DNA of 32,127 nt from an uncultured Albidovulum sp. Lineage in GTDB: Bacteria > Pseudomonadota > Alphaproteobacteria > Rhodobacterales > Rhodobacteraceae. Each line of letters begins with the position of its first letter. Within the stretch, counting starts at the first letter, position 1. The translations under genes were made by a program, and so were the position numbers. The stretch is taken from assembly GCA_913064775.1 (NCBI GenBank), contig CAJYAD010000037.1, forward strand, positions 1 to 32,127, read 5' to 3'. The notes under the pieces were generated by a model, which saw nothing but the letters and a program-made list of their open reading frames with translations, was not told where the DNA came from and made no database searches. Of the stretch, positions 1 to 8,700 are shown piece after piece.

Positions 1-245
1 CAATTTCATGATTGGTCCCTCGGCCTGACAGTTTGCTCATTTGTTTGCGCGGGTCACCGGGTCTGTCATGGCCGGTCCGCCTGCGGTGACGCTGCCGCTT
101 ATGGGCGACGGCGTGCCCGATCCGGTCGCGTGGGCCAGATCCTCGAACCTGTATCCCGCTTCGCCAGATATTGGAGCTTACAAATCCGTAAACTGCGCTC
201 ACCAATCAATATTCTCACCGAAACGCGCATCGGCGTGATCGGTCG

Positions 246-1043
246 TCAGGTTCGGGCAGCGACGGGCGTGGTCCCTGCCGGCTGGTCGACCTTGCTGATC
301 GTGAGGTAGCCAACAAGGCCGAGGATGCAGACGAAGAAGACGAGGTTGACCAGGGCATGGCTCAGGCCAAACCCACCGTCCTTCGGCGCCTGGGTCAGAA
401 GGTCGCCGATCGAAGCGCCCAGCGGGCGGGTCAGGATATAGGCGACCCAGAAGGCCAGCACCGCGCCGACGAGTTGGGCGTAATAGGCCAGCGTGATCAT
501 CATGATCAGCATACTGAAGATCACCACCCCTTCGAGGTAGCCCAGCTGCAGGCTTTCGGTCGTGAAATCGCCCCCCGCCGTGCCGAGCGCGAAAGTGAAG
601 AGGATCGCCGCCCAGTAGAAAAGCTCGCGCCTGGTGGTGAAGATCGAGTGGATCGAAAGCGTCTTCTCACGCGCATACCATGCCAGGAAGGTGACCCCGA
701 GCAGGGCCGAGAAGCCGACGGTCGAGATCCACAGCGGCACGCCGATATTGTCGGTCAGGTTGTCGCTGATCAGGGTGCCGACGATGCTGATCAGGATGAC
801 CGTCAGCCAGTAGACCCAAGGGATATAGCGCCGCTGGACCATCTGGTAGGCCAGCACGCCGATCAGCAGCAGGCCCATCACCCAGGAGGTGCCGGTCAGC
901 CCGAAGCCGAGATTGATATTGAGGAAATCGGCGGCGGTTTCGCCCACCGTGGTCGCAAAGACCTTGATGATCCAGAAATACAGGGTGATTTCGGGCACCT
1001 TGCAAAGCATGTCCTGCCGTTGGTCGCTTTGAATTGCCGTCAT
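246..1043 (-). CDS. COG4705-type multi-pass membrane protein (copy 1)
   Basis: This is a 265-residue polytopic inner-membrane protein with about seven or eight hydrophobic segments. It belongs to the uncharacterised COG4705 family, and I know of no established function. Its family hallmarks are VGETAAD near the N-terminus, LISDNLTDN, a central EKTLSIHSIFTTRRE stretch, FALGTAGGD and RPLGASIGD. The GETAAD and GTAGGD motifs look like the two halves of an internal duplication. An upstream in-frame start at 1106 exists, but ATG 1043 is preferred because AGGAAAGG lies just 5' of it and the conserved region begins soon after. It is the last gene of the minus-strand cluster that contains the PepSY-like gene and the second COG4705 gene (2430-3248). 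The family call is solid; any function, such as transport or metal or acid stress, would be a guess. Confidence 0.85.
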   Translation of the reverse strand: MTAIQSDQRQDMLCKVPEITLYFWIIKVFATTVGETAADFLNINLGFGLTGTSWVMGLLLIGVLAYQMVQRRYIPWVYWLTVILISIVGTLISDNLTDNIGVPLWISTVGFSALLGVTFLAWYAREKTLSIHSIFTTRRELFYWAAILFTFALGTAGGDFTTESLQLGYLEGVVIFSMLIMMITLAYYAQLVGAVLAFWVAYILTRPLGASIGDLLTQAPKDGGFGLSHALVNLVFFVCILGLVGYLTISKVDQPAGTTPVAART

Positions 1044-1279
1044 CCGTAAACCTTTCCTAGCTGCGCAAGAGGCGTTCTCCGCCCAAGCGCCTGATCCGAG
1101 AGGCACAGGTTGCGCTTTCCGCTTGTCAGGCAGTCCTCCGGGACCTTACGGATTGTTAAACTAGGCATTTTTGCCCCCGCTCCCGGAGCTCCCGGCTTGA
1201 ATCAGCGCGGCGCGGATCGGGTAGTGTTTGCGGTGGATCGGAACCCGACTTCCGGTCCCCGGGGCAGACGACACGCCCA

Positions 1280-1294
1280 CCGACCCTTGGTCGG
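1280..1294 (-). terminator. Small hairpin between the PepSY-like gene and COG4705 copy 1
   Basis: A perfect 6-bp stem (CCGACC/GGTCGG) with a 3-nt loop lies just after the stop of the PepSY-like gene. There is no T-run on the minus strand, so it could be an attenuating hairpin or chance. The 257-bp gap between the two genes holds no other gene that I can recognise. Confidence 0.25.
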
Positions 1295-1300
1295 CGCGTC

Positions 1301-1609
1301 TCACTCAGCTTCGCCGGGGTTCGTACCCTGTGCCGAATTCTCAAGCAACTTGCCGGTCTTCGTGTCAACGCCAATTTTCCTGGTCTTTCCATGGGTCTTG
1401 ACGTCGAAGAAATAGCGCATCCCGCTTCCGCCCCGCTCCCTTTCAAGCTCACGATCGGTGATATGCCAGCCAGGCACGGCCTGCGCCTGTTGCATGCTGG
1501 TCTTCGCAACTCCCGCGTGCTGCTGCCCAGTATACGCCATCACGGGAAGCACCGCGACCGCCAGCGCTTCGGCGGCAAAGGTTCCAGCCACGAGAGGACA
1601 CAGGCTCAT
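1301..1609 (-). CDS. Small exported PepSY-like protein
   Basis: This is a 102-residue protein. It starts with a hydrophobic signal-like segment (about residues 1-27, ending near VMAYTG) followed by a short PepSY-like unit. The C-terminal half, around RYFFDVKTHGKTRKIGVDTK and ending TGKLLENS, has the alternating basic/hydrophobic beta pattern and the D-x-x-TGK-L turn typical of PepSY domains. That makes an extracytoplasmic location likely. A longer frame opens at 1879, but ATG 1609 is preferred because the signal peptide starts there and AGGA lies 6-9 nt upstream; the extra N-terminus would be non-hydrophobic and would run over a perfect hairpin. PepSY domains are known as small inhibitory or regulatory periplasmic modules. 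Its position between two COG4705 genes suggests a shared envelope role, which is an inference. Confidence 0.65.
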   Translation of the reverse strand: MSLCPLVAGTFAAEALAVAVLPVMAYTGQQHAGVAKTSMQQAQAVPGWHITDRELERERGGSGMRYFFDVKTHGKTRKIGVDTKTGKLLENSAQGTNPGEAE

Positions 1610-1780
1610 TTCAGTCCTGTTCGTCGTAACCGCGCGATTGGGAGACCGCCTGCGTGAAGTCGCCTTGGCACAGTTGGGGCATCTGAGCCAAGCATGAAAG
1701 CCCGGCCGCACGACCCCCAGTTGCGCATTCCGCAAATCCAGATCAAAGGCCAGATAAGCCTGTGCTTTGCCTATCACACC

Positions 1781-1816
1781 CAGAGCGAACACCCGGCATA
1801 CTGGGTGTTCGCTCTG
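1781..1816. terminator. Perfect 14-bp inverted repeat
   Basis: CAGAGCGAACACCC and its exact reverse complement are separated by 8 nt. It lies 23 bp beyond the stop codon of the exported repeat protein (1839-2297), so it may act as its 3' hairpin. Transcription toward lower coordinates is not followed by a U-run, so a classical intrinsic terminator is not proven. An operator or mRNA-stability element is possible. Confidence 0.5.
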
Positions 1817-1838
1817 CGATCTGCCAAAAAATCGCCGG

Positions 1839-2297
1839 TCAGCGCTTTTCCAGACGCACCGAAGATTGCTGGCTGGCATTCACGGCTTCAACAGTCCCCA
1901 CCTGACCTATCTCGGAGGAATCCGACGTCTGTTCGTCGGTCTTCGTTTTGGTTGCCTCGGCTGACTTTCTGACTTCGCTATTCTCGCTCGCATTGGCGGC
2001 AGCCTGCGAGTTCGCGTTGACGGCGTTAAGCCCCTTCATCTGCGAGGCGGTCACTCCCTGGCCACTATGCGAACCCGATTGACTATTGTCGGACGAGGCC
2101 GCCGCGCCGACACCGACGCCCACACCGACGCCCGATGGACCAGCACCGGCGCCGACACCAGCACCAGCACCAGCACCAGCACCAGCACCGAGGGCATGGG
2201 CCGGAGCAACCCCGAAGCTACTCAGAAAGGGCGCCCCGGGACCCATGGTAAGAGCGGCGGCGCCGAGAGCGGCTAAAAAGTAAGATCTGACCGGCAT
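1839..2297 (-). CDS. Exported Gly/Ala/Val-repeat low-complexity protein
   Basis: This is a 152-residue hypothetical secreted protein. It has a clear signal peptide (basic MPVRSYF start, hydrophobic core, likely cleavage after APAHA at about residue 35). A low-complexity tract follows, with (GA)n and then (GV)n dipeptide repeats at about residues 36-66. The remainder is Ser/Asn/Gln/Glu-rich and hydrophilic, with no cysteines or recognisable domain. The start is well supported by a near-perfect AGGAGG Shine-Dalgarno just upstream and by an EcfG-type promoter ending 34 nt before the ATG. Part of the GA tract is encoded by a tandem CACCAG hexamer (on the plus strand), so repeat number could vary without frameshift. 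I cannot assign a function; stress-induced envelope or surface protein is the best inference. Confidence 0.65.
   Translation of the reverse strand: MPVRSYFLAALGAAALTMGPGAPFLSSFGVAPAHALGAGAGAGAGAGVGAGAGPSGVGVGVGVGAAASSDNSQSGSHSGQGVTASQMKGLNAVNANSQAAANASENSEVRKSAEATKTKTDEQTSDSSEIGQVGTVEAVNASQQSSVRLEKR
2156..2189. repeat. Tandem hexamer repeat inside a coding region
   Basis: Five perfect copies of CACCAG plus four bases of a sixth. On the minus strand they encode alternating Gly-Ala in the exported repeat protein. A six-base unit can expand or contract without breaking the frame. Confidence 0.8.
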
Positions 2298-2330
2298 GAT
2301 AGCCTCCTTTTCAGTTGCATCAGCCCTTGG

Positions 2331-2355
2331 AACGCTGGTTCAGGCCAACCGTTCC
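2331..2355 (-). promoter_or_regulatory. Candidate EcfG (general stress) promoter
   Basis: On the minus strand GGAAC is followed by 16 nt and then CGTT. This is the consensus recognised by the alphaproteobacterial general-stress sigma factor EcfG/SigT. The CGTT box ends 34 nt before the ATG of the gene at 2297, a sensible distance for a short leader with its AGGAGG site. The two boxes also sit in a partly symmetric sequence, so an operator is an alternative reading. Confidence 0.55.
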
Positions 2356-2429
2356 GCTTTCCTCCGCATGAAAGCGATCAAGAGAACGCGAGTTTCCCCG
2401 TTAAGTCACGACCAATGATCGCTCTTTAT

Positions 2430-3248
2430 TTAGGAAGCGCGTTCCAATCCGTTTTTTGATTTTGTCATATAGATTACGGTTGCAGCGATTGCCGCAAAGA
2501 AAATTAAGCTTGTAATTATTGTTCCCAGCCCGAGACCGCCGTTAGCGACAGGTTGTGAGAGATAGTCACCGAAAGATGCCCCCATGGGGCGTGTGATAAT
2601 GTAAGCGAGCCAGAAGGCTAAGATACCATTCATGACCCCGCCATAGAAGAGAGCAGAGATAACGCCGATGATGACTGCGTACATGACCCCGGACAGAAGA
2701 TAACCCAGTCCTAAGGCTTCGGCAGTCTGATCCCCAGCGGACGTGCCGAGCGCGAAAGTGAACAGGATAGCAGCCCAATAAAAGGCCTCGCGGCGGAACG
2801 TGTAGATCGAATGGATAGACAGCGTTTTCTCAACAGCATACCAAATCGCGAACACTGCGGCCAAAATGATGGTAAAGACGATCGTCGTTGTCATGAGGGC
2901 AATACCCAGATTATCGACCAGATTGTCAGTAATCAATGTCCCGACGACACTGACCAGCACGACGGTGACCCAGTAAATCCATGGAATATATTTGTGTTGA
3001 GCAAACTGAAAATAGAGAGCCAAGACAAGTAGAACACCCATGATTGCCGATGTGAGCGGTAGGCCCAGCCCCAGTGTCGTTGCAATCAGGTCCGCAGCAG
3101 TTTCACCCACCGTCACCGCCAGTAGTTTTACGAGCCAGAAGTCCCACGTTACCTGTGGAACTCGGTTGTAGATCGTCTTACCCGTCTCGGGGTCAATCAT
3201 GGAATGAGCGTTGCCGTCGCTCACATGCGCTGCGGGTTGGTTCGCCAT
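2430..3248 (-). CDS. COG4705-type multi-pass membrane protein (copy 2)
   Basis: This 272-residue paralogue of the protein at 246-1043 has the same ordered motifs: VGETAAD, LITDNLVDN, EKTLSIHSIYTFRRE, FALGTSAGD and RPMGASFGD. It also has a hydrophilic N-terminal leader of about 30 residues. Seven or eight membrane segments are expected. ATG 3248 has GGAAGGA 9 nt upstream. The coding sequence is visibly less GC-rich and uses more A/T-ending codons than copy 1, so the two copies probably have different histories rather than being a recent tandem duplication. It is the first gene of the minus-strand cluster; the next gene (exported repeat protein) begins 132 bp on and has its own promoter. The cluster is cut off upstream by the IS6-family element at 3327. 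Function unknown. Confidence 0.85.
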   Translation of the reverse strand: MANQPAAHVSDGNAHSMIDPETGKTIYNRVPQVTWDFWLVKLLAVTVGETAADLIATTLGLGLPLTSAIMGVLLVLALYFQFAQHKYIPWIYWVTVVLVSVVGTLITDNLVDNLGIALMTTTIVFTIILAAVFAIWYAVEKTLSIHSIYTFRREAFYWAAILFTFALGTSAGDQTAEALGLGYLLSGVMYAVIIGVISALFYGGVMNGILAFWLAYIITRPMGASFGDYLSQPVANGGLGLGTIITSLIFFAAIAATVIYMTKSKNGLERAS

Positions 3249-3288
3249 TTATAGAATTCCTTCCGAAGATGTGCTAAAAATGTATCTA

Positions 3289-3319
3289 TTTTGACTGTTA
3301 TACCGCCTCTACGTCAAAA
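3289..3319. promoter_or_regulatory. Inverted repeat upstream of COG4705 copy 2
   Basis: TTTTGAC and GTCAAAA arms are separated by 17 bp, about 40-70 bp before the start of the gene at 3248. The position and AT-rich context fit an operator or promoter region. The IS begins only 8 bp beyond, so any promoter elements further upstream have been replaced. Confidence 0.3.
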
Positions 3320-3326
3320 CCCGAAA

Positions 3327-4140
3327 GGGCGTTGTCAAAGCGATGAACGCCAGGGTCCACAAGGGCTACATGCCTCCCTTACCCGGCGCAAAGGCCACGC
3401 CACTCGGCGAGAGCGGCAGCGCGGTTGACCTTGAAATTCTGACGGATGTAGAGGTGGCGCTCCTGATTGAAGAGATTGTAGACCGAGGCGTGGACGGCAG
3501 CGAATTTCTGCAAAGTCCGCATGCGCCGGAAGCGGAGCATCGCCCGCTCCCATCTTCGGAATGGCTGATGCGAATTCTCCGCATGGCTGTTCATCCACCG
3601 GCCGGTTTGCTGGCGGCCACGCATGCCAAGATCGCTCAGCGCGGCACCGTAGGATCGGAGGAGGTCGGTGACGAAACCATCGGCGGGACCGTGCCGCTTC
3701 AGCGTGTTCCTCAAGAATTTCAAGGCCACCTTCTTGTCGCGCGTCTTGGTCACGAAGCTCTCGAGCACTTCGCCTTCGTGGTCGACGGCACGCCAGAGGG
3801 AATGCCTCTCGCCGTTGATCTTCACGAAAACCTCGTCGAGATGCCAGCGCCAGCCGCTGGACCGCATGCCCGCCACCCGGCGTTTCCGGATTTCCGCGCC
3901 AACATCGACCCGAACCTGTTCCACCAGAACCGGACCGTCTCGTGGTTGACGTCGATAGCCCGCTCGTGAAGCAGGTCTTCGACGCTGCGCAGCGAAAGCG
4001 GGAACCGGACATACATCATTACCGCCAGGCGGATGATCTCGGGCGAGGTTTTGAAATAGCGGAATGGGGAGCGTTGGGTCATGACTGAAAGCTACGCAGA
4101 CGCCCTGCCCGCCTCAAGTGAAGTTCTTCTGACACCGCCC
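3327..4140 (-). mobile_element. IS6-family element, inactive copy (814 bp)
   Basis: The ends are related inverted repeats: GGGCGTTGTCAAAG at the left and GGGCGGTGTCAGAAG at the right when read inward. Between them lies one transposase gene broken by a frameshift. The length is one base shorter than the intact 815-bp element at 24945-25759, matching the single missing base. The flanking 8-mers (ACCCGAAA and CTCCTTCG) do not match, so no target duplication is visible. This would fit recombination or replicon fusion after insertion. Confidence 0.8.
3379..4082 (-). pseudogene. IS6-family transposase, frameshifted
   Basis: This is a DDE transposase gene in two frames. The N-terminal part (4082 inward, starting MTQRSPFRYFKTSPEIIRLA) stays in register to about WNRFGSML. 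The rest (WHLDEVFVKINGE, VTDLLRSYG, AENSHQPFRR, stop at 3379) is in another frame. Aligned by eye with the intact copy at 24998-25702, a single G is missing near 3900. All three catalytic positions (D, D, E) are still encoded, so the frameshift is the main lesion. The protein would otherwise be about 234 residues, the normal IS6/IS26 size. A programmed frameshift is unlikely because the sister copy is uninterrupted. Confidence 0.85.
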
Positions 4141-4333
4141 CTCCTTCGGATCGTTTCCTTCGGATCACCCCACGCAAGAACTCGCGTTCCTTCCCTCATT
4201 CCTGAAACCTAGGGCGGATTGTCACGCAGGCAAAGGTCTCGCCCCGCCGCCCCGCGTCCCCTCGAACGCCTGCCCCCCTGGCGGAATGTGGAGTCTATCA
4301 ATCGCCCTATGGGCTGACCCCTTTTGCCCATTC

Positions 4334-5386
4334 TCAGGTTACGATTGAGCGTATTGTATCGGGTAATGCGACGAGGGCGTTCCAGGCGTCGCAGCAGGCA
4401 TCGAGGATGGCGTCGTAGGTGTCGAAGATGCGGTTGGCGAGATAGTTCTGTCGGAGATACTGCCAGATGTTTTCGACGGGGTTCAGCTCCGGCGAGTACG
4501 GCGGCAAGGCCAGCAGGCTAATGTTGTCGGGCACGATGAGGGCGCCCCCCGGCCGATGCCAGCCCGCACCATCGAGCGTGATGACGGCATGTGCGCCCGG
4601 AGTGACCTGGGCGCTGACCTCGGCGAGGTGCAGATTCATTGCTGCGGTATTGACGCCCGGCAGCACGAGGGCGGCACCGACGCCACGTGCGGGGCAGACC
4701 GCACCGAACAGATAGGCGGAGGTGTAGCGCTGATCGTGCGGCGCCCGCGGGCGGCTGCCGCGTTCGGCCCAGACATAGGTCAGGCTGCCGTGCTGGCCGA
4801 CGCGCGCTTCATCTTGCCACAAGAGCTCGATCGGCTTGGGCCGTGCGTGCTCGGGGATGACAGCGGCGACCAGGTCGGCGAAGTTTTTTTGCGCCTCCTG
4901 GGCATCGAGATCCTGTTCGGGATGGTGAGGGCGAACGGAGACCCGCGAGAAGTTCAGTCGGACCAGCAGCTTGCCGACGGTGCGCTCGTGCATCGTTACA
5001 TCGAAGCGCCGTGCGATCTCGTCGCGCAGGTCACAGCACCGCCAGCGTACCACCTTATGCACCTGCCACGTTGGCCCGGCGCGAACCCAATCGGCGACCT
5101 CAGCCTCCTGCGCTGCGGTCAGCTTGCGCTTCAGCGCACCGCGCTTCGGCCGATTGGTCAGCCCCTGCAAGCCTTGCGCGTTATAGCGATGCACCCAATC
5201 GCGCAGGGTCTGCCTGTCCATCCCCGCCGCCTGTGCCGCCTCGATCCGGTTCCGCCCTTCCAGTACCAGCGCCAACATCCGACGCGCCGCCGCCGCATCC
5301 CTGGTGCGCCCCGCAGCCCTCCGAAACCCACCTGCATCAACATCCGCTCGTGTGATCGCTATCGTTATGTCCGATCCTCCTGCCAT
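4334..5386 (-). CDS. IS630-family transposase
   Basis: This is a full-length 350-residue transposase of the IS630/Tc1-mariner superfamily. An N-terminal helix-turn-helix region (about residues 30-80, with AAQAAGMDRQTLRDWVHRY) is followed by a winged-helix-like part. The catalytic domain carries D192 (LLWQDEARVGQHG), D272 (ITLDGAGWHR) and E305 (PYSPELNPVENIW), which is the DDE set of this family. No frameshift is visible, so it may be active. The ATG at 5386 has no good Shine-Dalgarno. I could not resolve the terminal inverted repeats by eye in the 193 bp to the left or about 100 bp to the right. The 193-bp stretch between it and the IS6 element holds no gene. Confidence 0.9.
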   Translation of the reverse strand: MAGGSDITIAITRADVDAGGFRRAAGRTRDAAAARRMLALVLEGRNRIEAAQAAGMDRQTLRDWVHRYNAQGLQGLTNRPKRGALKRKLTAAQEAEVADWVRAGPTWQVHKVVRWRCCDLRDEIARRFDVTMHERTVGKLLVRLNFSRVSVRPHHPEQDLDAQEAQKNFADLVAAVIPEHARPKPIELLWQDEARVGQHGSLTYVWAERGSRPRAPHDQRYTSAYLFGAVCPARGVGAALVLPGVNTAAMNLHLAEVSAQVTPGAHAVITLDGAGWHRPGGALIVPDNISLLALPPYSPELNPVENIWQYLRQNYLANRIFDTYDAILDACCDAWNALVALPDTIRSIVT

Positions 5387-5433
5387 GAAGACAGCGATTC
5401 AGACGCCCGACAGACGCGCAACTCACGTTCGAG

Positions 5434-5760
5434 TCAACAGCACCGCCGCTTGGTATCATACCAATTCGACAGGTGAACCAAGCCCCGTACGGGCTGCCAG
5501 TTTTCTCCGAAAACCCCTGTTTCATTAGCCCCGGAATCCGATTGTGGGCCAGGCTCATTCGCCCGCAGTCCAGCTTGCTCAACCGCCACTCGGATGCGCT
5601 TGCGGAACGCGGCAGTTGCGCACCTGCGATAGTCCGCCTTTACGGTAGGGCGCACAGTCGTCTTGGGCTCGGAATAGCCAAGAACAGACATGATTTCGTT
5701 GACTGAGGCACCCCTCTCGGCCAGGAGTTCGGCGAGTTCGGCACACCGAACGGATCCGAC
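5434..5760 (-). pseudogene. Possible tyrosine-recombinase C-terminal remnant
   Basis: One minus-strand frame reads about 105 residues without a proper start. It contains LAERGASVNEIMSVLGYSEP followed by KADYRRCATAAFRKR. This resembles the end of phage-type integrases, where LAExGxSxxEIMxxLGH precedes the active-site Tyr and a K-A-D/R-R-L-A-x-A helix. At the expected Tyr position the frame has Pro (VRPTVKAD), and no H-x-L-R box is seen upstream, so it would be dead and 5'-truncated. It lies between the IS630 transposase and the RND gene, with no intact partner. The similarity is by eye and moderate; an unrelated small decayed ORF cannot be excluded. Confidence 0.4.
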
Positions 5761-5790
5761 CTCGGATGAGAGCCGGCGAATAGGCCGGGC

Positions 5791-8700
5791 TCATCGGCGC
5801 CGTTTGCGGGCAAGCGCGGCGTAGAACACCGGCGCGAACCACAGCGAAGCGAGCACGGCGAGGCTGAGCCCCCCCATCACCGCGACGGCCAGCGGTTTCA
5901 GCAGGTCGGTGCCATGGCCGACGCCGATGGCAATCGGCGCGAAGCCGAACACGTCCGTCAGCATGGTCATCATGATTGGCCGCAGCCGTGCCTGCGCCGA
6001 GCGCGCCACCGCCGCCGCGCCCGGCAGCTCTCCGGCGCCACGACGCGCCATCGAGAATATCAGCACCATGTTGTTGACGGTGATCGAGAACACCAGCAGC
6101 AGCCCCAGGAAGGCGCTGCTGTCGAGGGGCGTTCCGCTCAGGCGCAGCGCCAGGAACGCCCCCGGCGCCGCCAGCGCCAGCGCCGCCAGCGCGGCCACCG
6201 CCGGGCGCTGGCCGGAGAACTGGAAACCGAACAGGATCAGCAGCACCAGAAGCGCACCGCCAAGGATCAACCCCATCTGATCGAAGCTCTGCGCCTGCTG
6301 GCGGTAGTAGCCGCCCACGACCGCGACGATCCCCGCCGGCAGATGCGTCCTGGCGACAAGGCGGTGCAGCTCGGCCGCGGCGCTGGCCAAGCCCTCGCCC
6401 GGCTTCGGCGACATCTGCAGATAGGCGTAGGGCACCAGATTGTCATGCGTCACATAGGGCACGGCGCCCTGCATCTCGATCCGGGCGAGCTGATTGAGCG
6501 GGCTATAAGTGCCGTCCGGCAGGCGCAGCGGCAATTGGCCGAGCGTCTGCGGGGTGCTGTGGGGCTGGTCGACGCGCACGCGGATCGGCAGGATCTGCTC
6601 GCCGTGCAGCAAGAAACCCGCGTGGCGCCCCCATTCCGCGACTTTGACCTGCGCGGATAGGCTCTGCGCGTCGAGCCCGAGCAGGCGGGCCCGGTCACGC
6701 GGATGAAGCACGATATCCGGGCCCGTCGAGGGCGACTTGAACACGGTATTCTCGAAATGCCCGCTGGCCTGCACCTGCGCGCGCAGCCGCTCGCCGTAGC
6801 GCTGCAGTGCGGCGGGATCCTTGCCGAACAGCAGAAGCGACAGCGGCGCGTGAGAGCCCGAGAGGTTCTCAAGCCGGTTGGTCATGATCTGGTGCAGCTT
6901 GAGTTCGATCAGATTGGGCTGCGCGGCACGGAAGCGCTTGCGCAGTCGCGCAATCACAGCATTGGTCGATGGTCGGTGGTGGCGTCTGAGGATGACCACC
7001 AGATCGCCCTTGTTCGAGGTCGAGCGGGAATTCTCGAGGCTGCGCCCGACAACCACCGAGACCCGCGCGACGGCCTTGTCCTGCTTGGCCACCGCGGCCA
7101 GCCGCCTACCGGTGGCCAGCGTCTCGGCGGTGGGGGTGCCGACCGGGGTGCGAAACGGCACCGCGATCGCGCCCTCGTCCCAATGCGGCAGAAAGGCGGT
7201 CGGCAGGGTCAGCCCGGCACCCAGCCCCGCGGCGACGAGCAGCGCGGCGCCCGGCAGCGCCAGCCAGGGTCGGCGCATGCCGCCATGCAGCGCGCACCGG
7301 TAGGCGGCACCGAAGCGGCGCGGCCAGCGCCAGTGGCGCGGCCTGCGCTGCGGCCGCGACGCAAGGCCCGCGGCAAGCACCGGCGTCAGCGTCAGCGCGA
7401 CCAGCTGCGAGACCAGCAGCGCAATGACGATGGTCAGCGCCATCTGCCGAAACAGCAGTCCCAACGTGCCCGACAGGAAGATCAGCGGCAGGAAAACCAC
7501 CGCCGAGGTCAGCGTCGCAAACGTCATCAGCGGCAGGATCTCGCCGCTCGCGGCCAGCACCGCGGCGCGCCGGGTCTCGGGGTCGGCATCCTTGGGCAGG
7601 TCGCGCAGCCCACGCTCCATCACCACGATGGCATGGTCGACGAGCGCCCCGATCGCCGCGGTCAGTCCGCCCAGTGTCATGATGTTGATGCCAAAGCCCA
7701 ACACATGCAGTACCAGGAAAGTGCCGGCGATCGCCGAGGGCACCACCAGCAGCGTCGCCAGGGCGGTGTCCATCCGGCCCAGGAACAGCAGCACCACCAA
7801 CCAGGCGATCGCAGTGCCAAGCAGCAGCGCGGCCCAAACGTCGTTCAGGCTGTGGCGCACCAGCCCGCTGAAATCGTAGATCCGGACCAGATGCACCCCC
7901 ACCGGCAGCTCGGCCCGCAGGGTGGCCAGCTGCGCCCGGACTTGACCGGCGACGGCCACCACATTCGCCCCGGCCTGGGCCGAGACGTCGATCAGCAGAG
8001 CATGGCGATAGCCGGCGACGGCCGCGCCGACGATCAGTGGCGGCGGCCCGGTCTCGACATGGCCGAGCGCGTCCAGCGGCACCATGGTATTCTTACCGAG
8101 CGGCAGCATCACCTTGCCAAGCGCCGCCGCATCGGCCGGGCGCGGCTTGGCGACCAGCACGAAGCGCTGGTGGAAGGCCTCAACGACACCAGCGTAGAAC
8201 GGCCCCTGGGCGCGGCGCAACGCGGTGATGACCTGGGTGGCGGTGACGTGATGCTCGGCCAGCCGGCGCGGCGACAGCGCCAGCGTCACCACCGGCCAGC
8301 CGCGACCGATGCCGTTGACCTGATAGACACCGCGCACCGACAGCAGCGCGGGGCGCACATCGAAGGCGAAGAATGGCATCATTGCCGAACTGTCCTTCGT
8401 GTCCGAGACCAGCGCGTATTGCGCGAATGGCTGGATATTCGGGGTCATCAAGGTCACGCTCAGCTGCGCACCGGGCGGCAGCGCGATTTGCGCCAGCCGC
8501 GCCTGAAGGGTCAGATAGGCGATTTCCGGGCTTACCTTGCGGTCGAAATAGACATGCAGCTTGGACAGCCCGACGCCGGTCTGCGATTTCACCAGACGCA
8601 CGCCGGCGACACCTTTCGCGGCCTGCTCCAGCGGCTCGGTCGCCTGAAGCAGCATGTAGTTCACGGGCAGGTTGGCATCGCTGACCAGCACGGTGACGCG

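Noticed and set aside
41-238. 65-residue plus-strand frame at the window start
   Set aside because: No Shine-Dalgarno, no domain, composition not clearly coding; I see nothing supportable in the first 245 bp.
5450-5465. TTGGTAT/ATACCAA palindrome beside the IS630 transposase
   Set aside because: Too short to call an IS end or operator, and no matching end was found near 4300.
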